Shown here: piece after piece, positions 21,239 to 30,500 of the stretch
Position numbering within the stretch: the first letter of the stretch is position 1
Layout of the letters: each line of letters starts with the position of its first letter
Source: Branchiostoma floridae
Taxonomy: Eukaryota; Chordata; Leptocardii; Amphioxiformes; Branchiostomatidae
Length of the DNA stretch: 44,188 nucleotides
Direction of reading: 5' to 3'
NCBI RefSeq assembly: GCF_000003815.2
Contig: NC_049979.1
Location: 32,861,490 to 32,905,677, forward strand
Translations under genes and position numbers: made by a program
The notes under the pieces: generated by a model
Databases searched by the model: none
What the model was told of the DNA's origin: nothing
The model's input: the letters and a program-made list of their open reading frames with translations, nothing else

Positions 21239-22285
21239 GGCAGAGGCTTAGTCCAAGGCTAACATGGAAGTCAGACGTGGAATAAGTACTACAAGCTCTG
21301 GAAGCTCCTGGTAAAGAGTCAAAACAGATGCTCAGAACCATACTAATGTGTAATGTGGACTAGGACGACAAGATGTGCCGCAAATGCACGGTATGAACTT
21401 AAGTAATAAGCTACGTTTAGTGACCTGCTGTGTTTTAAAATTAACCAGACGACATTTCATTTTATTATACACAGACGGCATACTTAAGCTTATAGCTAAC
21501 AGTATGCCACTATTCTGTTCATAGTCTCAGAATGTTCTCTTGACTTATCTTTTGGGAGTAAAACGTGTACCTGTCTCTTGTTTATAGAGCCTTTAATTTG
21601 TTATATTTGTTATTGGGTCATTGGGACAGCCCACAACTCTTTCTTCGCAGCCAGTGGCTGAATTGTAATGACGTTACAAAAGGCTAGGCTAAATCACTAG
21701 GATCTGTAAACGCAGCCTGTACACATCGTCTAGTGACCTCCAGGTGAATACATAGGACATTAAATTTTGAACCGTTCACAGTGGACAGGACCCTCACCCT
21801 TTGTGGTAAGTCATGTAGGTTCTTCTCCGTGCAACATCTGTGGCTACCCTTAAACACAAAGTCAAATCTGATGGTGACCCTTTGCATAAGTTAGGTATTC
21901 CTTTTTACCCGAATAAAATAAGAAAAGTCGCCGCCATATCAATAGAATTTAAGGAATGACTTCTGGGTCATAGCCCAAACACCTTGATGTTAACGATTAC
22001 AATCTCGCAAAAAATCAACTAAAAATCTTTTTCGTTATTTGATTTAATACCTTCAGTTGTTTAAGCATTGTTAAATTTGAATTTCTGTAATGACTATTCT
22101 TATTTTGGGGATGCTTAATGTGGCATGGTTAATGTTACCTGCATTCTCATTCTGTTGTAGGAATTATTTTGCATGATGTATGTGTAAAATATGTGTAAAA
22201 TATGTGTATATTTAACTCAGTTATATGTTTTGTGTGACCCTTAACTGTTCCGTCATGACCTCAATTAAAAACGGCATGCGGGCAG
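21239..22285. other. Intergenic, no feature seen
   Basis: Unique AT-rich sequence apart from short tandem TATGTGTAAAA copies near 22175-22205. Confidence 0.4.
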
Positions 22286-22368
22286 ATTTGAGCTTTCATG
22301 AATAAACAAGGTTCAAACACGCAGGTAAACAGTGCCCCTGTTGAGTGATAAACATCCCGTCTGTTGTA

Positions 22369-23108
22369 GAGTCGATTCCGAGTCACCGAGAGGGTTTTGA
22401 AATAATCTTTGTAATAAGTTTGAACTATTCTAAGCAAAAGAATATTTCAGTCACTGAAGTTCTAAATTGTTCAAACAATTGAAAATGAAAGTTTGAACAT
22501 GTTTGAACCTATCTATATATGTTGGAAACATTGGTAAATTAATGGTACAAATATCTCTTTATTTAGAACAAGTTAGAAACATCTATGTGTTTTTGTTATT
22601 GTTGGAACATGTGATCATATGTTCCAACAATTTGCGTCATTTTTTTTCTCCATAAAAAACTTTTATAACCCCAATAAACAAAGCTGCTAAGATGGGCCTT
22701 TTGTTTGGGTCTTCTATCTTTAGATTTTCTTTAGTAGACAGTAGTGGCTCTTTTGTGAAAAGGCTGTCAGACAGACACAATTTCCTGTACTTGGCAGGGA
22801 TGTGTGAATTGCCCTCTCCCAGCCCACTGACCTAGTTTCATCATTTGTTTCACTGTTCGAACATATGATCACATGTGATCACAAATGATGAATCTATGTT
22901 GGAACAGTTTAGAAACTAACAGAAATAATGGATTTGATGTTAGAAATGTTTCTAACATGTATGAACACTACAGAAAATATTTAGGACATCACACAGATGT
23001 TGTAAATAGTTCTAAACAGTTACTTATCACATTTAGAATGTTATAAAGATTTTCAAAATGTTGGAATAAAAGGCAAGAAAGACCCTCTTGGTAATGTGGA
23101 ATCGACTC
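22369..23108. mobile_element. TA-flanked miniature inverted-repeat transposon inserted in the 104-bp array
   Basis: Left end GAGTCGATTCC and right end GGAATCGACTC are perfect inverse complements, with weaker pairing onward (CCGAGAGGGTTTT against CCAAGAGGGTCTTT). TA lies at 22367-22368 and 23109-23110. Uninterrupted units read TTGTAGTAAAC, so one TA is the target and the second is the duplication, as in the Tc1/mariner superfamily. The 740 bp interior has no transposase and is full of GTTNGAAC/TTAGAAAC-type motifs. Confidence 0.85.
22599..22630. repeat. 32-base near-perfect palindrome inside the TA-flanked element
   Basis: The arms are TTGTTGGAACAT and ATGTTCCAACAA around TGATCA, with only one mismatched pair. 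A related ACATATGATCACATGTGATC occurs at 22861-22880. Confidence 0.85.
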
Positions 23109-23660
23109 TAGTAAACACACCATTAGCACAACATGTCTGTGATGTAAATAAACAAAGTTCAAACACACAGATAAACAGTGGCCCTGTTGGGTGATAGACG
23201 CCCAGTCTGTTGTAGTAAACACACCATTAGCACAACATGTTTGTGATGTAAATAAACAAGGCTCAAACGCACAGATAAACAGTGGCCCTGTTGGGTGATA
23301 GACGCCCCGTCTGTTGTAGTAAACACACCATTAGCACAACATGTCTGTGATGTAAATAAACAAGCTTCAAACACGCGGGTTAACAGTACTCGTGTTCGGT
23401 GATAGACATCCCGTCTGTTGTAGTGAACACACCATTAGCACAACATGTTTGTGATGTAAATAAACAAGGTTCAAACACGCGGATAAACAGTACTCCTGTT
23501 GGGTGATAGACGCCCAGTCTGTTGTAGTAAACACGCCATTAGCACAGCATGTTTGTGGTTCAAACACGCAGGTAAACAGTGCCCCTGTTGGGTGATAGAC
23601 GCCCCGTCTGTTGTAGTAAACACACCATTAGCACAAGATGTTTGTGATATAAAAACACAT

Positions 23661-23814
23661 CATGTAGTGTGGAGTTTAATTTGAAATCAGTATCAGTCCT
23701 CTTAAGACACATTTAGATTGGAATTCTCAATTTCTTCTCGACATTGTGTTTTCCAATGACAGACTGAATACGCCATCATATACTTCTATGTGACAATGCC
23801 AACTTCAGTTCAGG
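23661..23814. other. Spacer between array and duplicon
   Basis: Short unique sequence, no feature seen. Confidence 0.4.
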
Positions 23815-24639
23815 TCATGCACCATACATATAACGTAGCTGATGAACCAATTTATTGGACATGTTCACCAAGTAGACCTGGTATTTTAGCGCACGGTTGT
23901 AAGTTGTCACCGACGACCTTATTCGGGAGATTAATTGGCGTCCAGCTTCAGGTGTGTTTGTAGTGATCTAATGGGTCCTTTGTGGTTTAGGACGCGNNNN
24001 NNNNNNNNNNNNNNNNNNNNNNNNNNNNNNNNNNNNNNNNNNNNNNNNNNNNNNNNNNNNNNNNNNNNNNNNNNNNNNNNNNNNNNNNNNNNNNNNNNNN
24101 NNNNNNNNNNNNNNNNNNNNNNNNNNNNNNNNNNNNNNNNNNNNNNNNNNNNNNNNNNNNNNNNNNNNNNNNNNNNNNNNNNNNNNNNNNNNNNNNNNNN
24201 NNNNNNNNNNNNNNNNNNNNNNNNNNNNNNNNNNNNNNNNNNNNNNNNNNNNNNNNNNNNNNNNNNNNNNNNNNNNNNNNNNNNNNNNNNNNNNNNNNNN
24301 NNNNNNNNNNNNNNNNNNNNNNNNNNNNNNNNNNNNNNNNNNNNNNNNNNNNNNNNNNNNNNNNNNNNNNNNNNNNNNNNNNNNNNNNNNNNNNNNNNNN
24401 NNNNNNNNNNNNNNNNNNNNNNNNNNNNNNNNNNNNNNNNNNNNNNNNNNNNNNNNNNNNNNNNNNNNNNNNNNNNNNNNNTAATAGGACTCCTAGCCTA
24501 TTTCTAGGCTATCTCTTCCGTGAATAGAGTTGGACTTGTTATCGGAGTAAGCCCCTTAGTCGTGTCCATGGACACTGCAGTGTCACTTTCGAGTGGGATC
24601 TCGCTCGTTTTGGAAATCCTGTGCTAGCTGATGTCCTAT
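23815..24639 (+). repeat. Duplicon copy 1 (partial, mostly in an assembly gap)
   Basis: 23840-23996 matches 25310-25470 and 28315-28470, including GACATGTTCACCA and TTTTAGCGCACGGTTG. The rest is lost in 485 N (23997-24481). 24482-24639 is unmatched in the other copies as far as I can see. Confidence 0.75.
23997..24481. other. Assembly gap (485 N)
   Basis: Run of N inside duplicon copy 1. Confidence 0.99.
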
Positions 24640-26765
24640 AGGTACCGAAAAGATCAAAAACAGTAAACTCTATCAAACGGACAAAACCCAAAACCAATGC
24701 TAAAGGAAACGCTGCCTCTACATTATGTCTTATGCAATACCACTCACGACTAGACATTTAATGTCTAACATAGCAAGCGTAGAAACTTGTTTCTGCAGGA
24801 TTAATTTGTATCTTATGTATTTTAGTGTGAATGTTTGGCAGTTTTTCTGTCAAAGGATATTGTTTTTGTGTAAACCAACCCCCAAAACCAATCCAGAAAG
24901 GGGGGGGGGGGGGTTCACCCATACAACATGTGCTATTGTAGTATCATACATTTAACCCCTTTCCTGCTGTGCAGCCCTGTAACCAATACTAGTGTGTTCC
25001 AAAAAGACTGCCTCAGCAAGGCGAGGGTTAACCCACAATACATGTGCTATTGTAGTATCATACCCTTTAACCTCCTTCTGCTGCATATTCTGGTAGACAG
25101 AACTAATTTGGTGCTGATACATAAACAGGCTTGGTGTTAATGTTTATGAAGTCTCTTATGTTATTTTGGTACTGATATTTGTATCGCTTGCAAATAACTT
25201 CAAGCACAGACTGTTGACATCTTTCGTTAAAGGAGATAAAAAGACAATAATAAATGTTTTGAACCTTTTTCCGGGGACTCCAGGCACCGTATTATGCGTT
25301 TAACATAGACGATGGCCCAATTTATCGGACATGTTCACCAGGTACACCTGGCATTTTAGCGCACGGTTGACAGCTGTCCCCGACGACCTTTTGCGGCAGA
25401 TTTATTGGCGTCTAGCTTCATGTGTGTTTTGTAGCGATCTAATGGGTCCTTTGTAGTGTAGGACGCTCAGCTGTCATGTTCTGCAAACTGTGTTCTTATT
25501 ACGTCTTGTAACGTTTTGCCGACAAACTTTTCATTACTTAAGGGACACAATGATTTAACGTTTACTTGTTGTATTTCATTCGGAGTCCACAAGAACCGAC
25601 CCGACTCGCCAAGTCACCAATCTCTACAGAAGGTCAGCATTGTTTTGGTTTCTTACCATAGGTGTTCTGTAGTCCATGCATTTCTATGTACCCACCAGCA
25701 TGCGGGAATGAAGTAAAGTTGGGCGGAACAAGCAAGCAAAATCAGCCAGGTTCTATAGTGCACTTAACGCTAATTTTACTCTTAGATATATAAGAATTCG
25801 TCTTTTTTACCTTTTATTATCTTGCGTTGATTTGAGGAATTTAAAGCATTGATAAATGCTGTAATCGTACGTAAATAGACCAGATACAGACCATTTCGTA
25901 TAAGCTTGAATGATAAGGAAAAACAGTCGGATGAGGCGCAGACAAAAGATCTAAGGAAAATGACTGGAAAAAGAAAATTTTTGGTCCTTCTGGTTTGACC
26001 TGTGCATCGTTGAAATTTATTGTTTAGATAAAAGTGTAGCCATATTTCAAACAAGGCATATGTTAGGCAGGCTCAATGCTCGAGAGAAAATGGGTAAAAT
26101 GCCGTTTGGAAGGAAACGAATTATGCTCAAGGTATGCATGTCGTCGGAATGCTCATGTTTTCTATTGCGGGGTCGTCAACTTGCTCGCAAACGAAACGTT
26201 ACAGTCGACTAGTTTTTTGTTGTTGTTTTTTTCACGTTTTGTGTATCTTTATCTAAAGGTTAAGAACCAAGACTTGAAGAAATGATATTAAGTTAGAAGT
26301 AAGGTTGTAGACATATCAAGGACCTAATTCGTGTCACAGGAATTGGAATCTATACAGCAGGAAATTATACAGCGTACAATTTTTTTTTTCTTTTAAACAT
26401 GGCGAATGCATTGCTAGAATACGATGTGGTAAAACGTTTAATTAAAAGTAAAGTAACTCATGTCTGAGTTAGATAGACAGAATCAGAAACGAACTGCATT
26501 CTAGAATAAGAACCCTGGATTACTGTTCTCACAACAGTTCAAACATCACCCCCCCCCCCCCCGTAACGAACAATATATGGAACAGGTAGCAAGGTTTGTC
26601 CTAGGGTGTGATACTAAGACAGACAGTACAACAGTGTTACAAAATTATGCTATTGACTATTGAATGAGATAATCCAACACAGAACCTTTGCCTCATTTCT
26701 TAGAACACTAGACACAGGAGTGCCCAAAATGGTATAAACACACCTTCCAGTAGAACAACAGTCGG
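24640..26765 (+). repeat. Duplicon copy 2 (segments A-B-C)
   Basis: Segment A (24640-24900, with AAACCAATGCTAAAGGAAAC), segment B (24905-25265, a ~115 bp subrepeat twice) and segment C (25266-26765) recur in the same order in the next copy. Homology ends with CACCTTCCAGTAGAACAACA just before the next A, so the copies are head to tail. At 24893 the copy has a G-run where copies 3 and 4 hold extra sequence. Confidence 0.88.
25782..26054 (-). CDS. Weak candidate ORF shared with the duplicon sister copy
   Basis: A 90-codon minus-strand ORF contains VIFLRSFVCASSDCFSLSFK and GLYLVYLRTITAFINALNSS. The sister copy (28766-29074) keeps the frame over about 85 residues despite many base changes, and an indel near residue 28 is a multiple of three. 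I recognise no family. It could simply be chance openness in AT-rich repeat DNA. Confidence 0.15.
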   Translation of the reverse strand: MFEIWLHFYLNNKFQRCTGQTRRTKNFLFPVIFLRSFVCASSDCFSLSFKLIRNGLYLVYLRTITAFINALNSSNQRKIIKGKKDEFLYI

Positions 26766-27111
26766 AAAATGATCAAAAACAGCAAACTCTATCAAACCGC
26801 CAAAACCTAAAACCAATGCTAAAGGAAACGTTGCCTCTACATTATGTCTCATGCAATACAACACACGACTGGACATTTAATGTCTAACATAGCAAGCGTA
26901 GAAACTTGTTTCTGCAGTATTAATTTGTATCTTGTTTATTTCAGTGCGATTGTTTTGTAGTTTTTCTGTCAAAGGACATTGTATTTGTGTAAACCAACCC
27001 TCAAAACTAAACTGGGTACTATTATAATGCACATACAAATATTATTATAGGGGTCTTCTCAAAATTATATTAAACACCGAAATACTTGAAGTGTATAAAC
27101 CTTAAGATTAC

Positions 27112-27670
27112 AGATTCAGATTCAGCTTTATTCCTGGATGACTTGGCATGTATATACACATGAAATACGTCATCAGTCACAGAATCAACTTTAAAACATT
27201 AATACATTTACAAAAGTTAAAATTAGACAGCAATCGGATTAAGAAAATATACATGACAGAATCAACATTCTTTATCGATCATCTAGCACTTTCGTACAGC
27301 AATCTTACAGAGCGGGGTGCAAATGACATCTCATGTCGCTTCGTTTTAATTCTAGATGCCCTGTATCGGGCTTCCCGACGAAGACTGTACGAACTGTCCT
27401 GAGGTGAAGTAAAAAAACTCCCTCAGCGGAGAGCTACTGTCCCTCAGTATGTCTTGTAGAGTCTTCAGCGTCGCTGCGTCCCGTCTGTCTGATAGTGAGG
27501 GCAGAGAGTCAGATGGGATACCAATGATTCTAAGACAGCGCCTCTGCATGGCTTCTAGCTTGTCTGACAGGTGTTTCGGCAGTCCTCCCCACACCGGACT
27601 GGCATACTCCAGTAAGGGGCGTATGAAAGTTAGGTAAATCTGGAGCAAGACATCAATAGGGAGACCAGCC
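27112..27670 (-). mobile_element. 5'-truncated CR1-like LINE with reverse-transcriptase C-terminus
   Basis: The minus-strand ORF 27352-27648 contains IYLTFIRPLLEYASPVWGGL and EAMQRRCLRIIG, the conserved segment just after the catalytic domain in CR1/Jockey-type reverse transcriptases. A frameshift near 27355 separates it from a basic tail (KTKRHEMSFAPRSVRLLYES). The 3' end on the minus strand is AATAAAGCTGAATCTGAATC, a short reiterated GAATCT terminus as in CR1/L2-like elements, rather than poly(A). Duplicon copy 4 (30360-30370) is uninterrupted at this point, so both insertion ends are defined to within a few bases. It is truncated and non-autonomous. Confidence 0.85.
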
Positions 27671-28765
27671 TGATGCTGTATTGGTGCATTTCTTGAAATT
27701 GCATCGCTTTTTTTCTTGTATAGTGGTATTATGGCATCTGGTGGAATCAGGAAAGCCCATTTTGTTTCCAGTTAAAGACCACAGGGAGTGTGGCTAACCC
27801 ATACCCCAATACTACATGTTTTATTGTGGTAGTATCATACCTTTAATCCCTTTCCTGCTGTGAAGCCCTGTAACCAATACACGTGTGTTCCAAAATGACT
27901 GCCCCAGGAAGGGGAGGGTTAACCCATACAGCATGTGCTAAAGTAGTATTATACCTTTAACCCCTTTCCTGCTGTGCAGCCCTGTAACCAATACTAGTGT
28001 GTTCCAAAAATAATGCCTTAGCAAGGGGAGGGTCAACCCACACAACATGTACTATTGTAGTATCATACCCTTTAAACTTCTCCTGCTGCATATTCTAGTA
28101 GACAGAACTAATTTGGTGCTGATAAAAAAGCAGGCTGGGTGTTAATGTTTATGAAGTCACTTATGATATTTTCTTACTGATATTTATATTGCTTGCAAAT
28201 AACTTCAAGCACAGATTGTTGACATCTTTGATTAAAGGAGATAAAGAGACAATAATGAATGTTTTGACACTTTTTCCAGGGATTTCAGGCCTCGTATTAT
28301 GCGCTTAACATAGCTGCTGGCCCAATTTATCGGACATGTTCACCAGGTACACCTGGCATTTTAGCGCACGGTTGACAGTTGTCACTGAAGACCTTAAGCG
28401 GCAGATTTATTGGCGTCTAGCTTCATGTGTGTTTTGTAGCGATCTGATGGGCCCTTTGTGGTGTAGGACGCTCATTTTTGCAGCTATCATCTTGTTCAAG
28501 CTGTGTTCTTATTACGTTTTATAACGAGTAACGTTTTGCCGACAAACTTTTCATTACTTAAGGGACACAATGATTTAACGTTTACTTGTTGTATTCATTC
28601 GGATTCCCCGTACTGTTAGCCGACGCGACTCACCAAGTCACCAATCTCTACATAAGGTCAGCATTGTTTTTCTTCCTTACCATAGGTGTTCTGTAGTTCA
28701 TGTATTTCTATGTACCTACCAGCATGCGGGTATGAAGTAAGGGTGGGCAGAACAAGCATGAAATA

Positions 28766-29074
28766 TCAGCCAGGTTCTATAGTGCACTTGATGCTAATTT
28801 TACTCTCAGATATATAACTGAAGTCTTTTTTACCCTTTATTATGTTCCTTAGATTTGAGGAATTTATAGAATTGATCAATGCTGTAATCGTTCGTAAATA
28901 GACCATATACAGACCATCTCGTATAAATTTGAATAATAAAGAAAAACGGTCGTATGGGGCGCAGACAAAAGATCTAAGGAAAATGACTGTAAAAAAATCC
29001 TTGGTTCTTCTTGAATGACCTGTGCATGCTTGAAATTTTATGTTTAGATAAGATTGTAGCCATATTTTAAACAA
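28766..29074 (-). CDS. Weak candidate ORF, sister of 25782-26054
   Basis: A 102-codon minus-strand ORF aligned with the ORF at 25782-26054, containing VIFLRSFVCAPYDRFSLLFK and GLYMVYLRTITALINSINSS. A one-base indel near the C-terminus changes the ending. No family recognised. Confidence 0.15.
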   Translation of the reverse strand: MFKIWLQSYLNIKFQACTGHSRRTKDFFTVIFLRSFVCAPYDRFSLLFKFIRDGLYMVYLRTITALINSINSSNLRNIIKGKKDFSYISESKISIKCTIEPG

Positions 29075-30027
29075 GGCATATGTTAGGCAGGCTCAATGCT
29101 CGATAGAAAAATGGGTAGAATTCCGTTTGGAAAGAAACGATTTATGCTCAAGATTTGAATGTCGTCGGAAATTTCATGTTTTCTATGGCGGGGTCGTCAA
29201 CTTGCTCGCGAACGAAACGTTACAGTCGACTACTTTTTTCACATTTTGTGTACATCTTCATCTATAGGTTAAGAACCAAGACTTGAAGAAATGATATTAG
29301 GTTAGAAGTAAGGATGCGGACATATTCTTAACATGGCGAATGTATTTATAAAATACGATGTGCTAAAACGTTTAATTAAAAGTAAGGTAACTCATGTCTG
29401 AGTTAGATAAACAGAATCAGAAACGAACTGCATTCTAGAATAAGAACCCTGGTTCTCTGTCACTTGGATTACTGTTCAAACAACAGTACAGTACGTATTT
29501 ATCTAAAGGTTAAGAACCAAGACTTGAATAAATGATATTATGTTAAAATTAAGGATGTAGACATATCAAGGATCTAATTCGTGTCCCAGGAATTGGAACT
29601 CATTCAGCATGACATATACAGCGTACAAATCGTTTTTTTTTTTAACATGGCGAATGTATTGCTAGAATACGATGTGGTAAAACGTTTAATTATAAATAAG
29701 GTAAATCATGTCTGAGTTAGATAAACAGAATCAGAAACGAACTGCGTTCTAGAATAAGAACCCTCAGCTGGTAATCTGTCACCTGGATTACTGTTCTCAC
29801 AACAGTTCAAACATCACGCGCTTCCAAGTAACGCACAACATATGGAGCAGGTAGCAAGGTTTGTCCTAGGATATGATACTAAGATAGGCAGTGCAACAGT
29901 GTTACATATACTATGCTATTGACTAGTGAATGAGAGAATCCAACACAGAACCTATGCTTCATTTCGTAGGACACTAGACACAGAAGTGCCCGAAATTGTA
30001 TAAACACACCTTCCAGTAGAACAACGG

Positions 30028-30500
30028 TCGGTATCGAAAGTGATCAACAACCGCCCAAACCTAAAACCAATGCTAAAAAGAAACGTTGTCTCTACCTTAT
30101 GTACAATACAATACAACACACGACTGGACATTTGATGTCTGATATAACAAACTTAGAAACTTGGTTCTGCAGTATTAATCTGTATCTTATGTATTTCAGA
30201 GCGATTGTTTTGTAGTTTTTCTGTCAAATGATATTGTATTTGTGTAAACCAACCCTCGAAACTACACTGGGTACTATTATGATGCACATCAAAACATTAT
30301 AATAGGGGTCTTCTCAAAATTATATTAAACACCGAAATACTTGAAGTTTATATACCGCAAAGTTACTGATGCTGTATTGGTACTTTTCTTGAAATTGTAT
30401 CGCTTGTTGTTTTATTTTTTTTTCTTTCTTGTGTAGTTGTATTTTGGCATTTGGTGGAATCAGGAAAGTTCATGTTGCTTCCATTAAAGACCACACGGAG
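30028..30500 (+). repeat. Duplicon copy 4 (segment A only), preserves the empty LINE site
   Basis: It matches segment A of copy 3, including GGGTACTATTAT, GGGGTCTTCTCAAAATTATA and, directly after AAAGTTAC (30366), TGATGCTGTATTGG, which in copy 3 lies on the far side of the LINE. Homology stops near the phrase AAAGACCACACGGAGTG. Confidence 0.85.

Larger units (their letters stand above)
22286..23660 (+). repeat. 104-bp tandem array, about 6-7 units, split by a miniature element
   Basis: CATTAGCACA starts at 23121, 23225, 23329, 23433, 23537 and 23625: four exact 104-base periods, then a shortened 88-base unit. The left part of one more unit lies at 22300-22368, separated from its right part (from 23111) by the element at 22369-23108. 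Each unit carries AATAAACAAGGTTCAAACAC, a GGGTGATAGACG block and CCGTCTGTTGTAGTAAACAC. Confidence 0.93.
26766..30027 (+). repeat. Duplicon copy 3 (A-B-C, containing a LINE insertion)
   Basis: Segment A is split by the LINE at 27112-27670. Segment B has three ~115 bp subrepeats (CATGT landmarks at 27813, 27932 and 28046) against two in copy 2. Segment C contains an additional internal duplication: GGTTAAGAACCAAGACTTGAA at about 29268 and again about 240 bases later. Confidence 0.88.
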
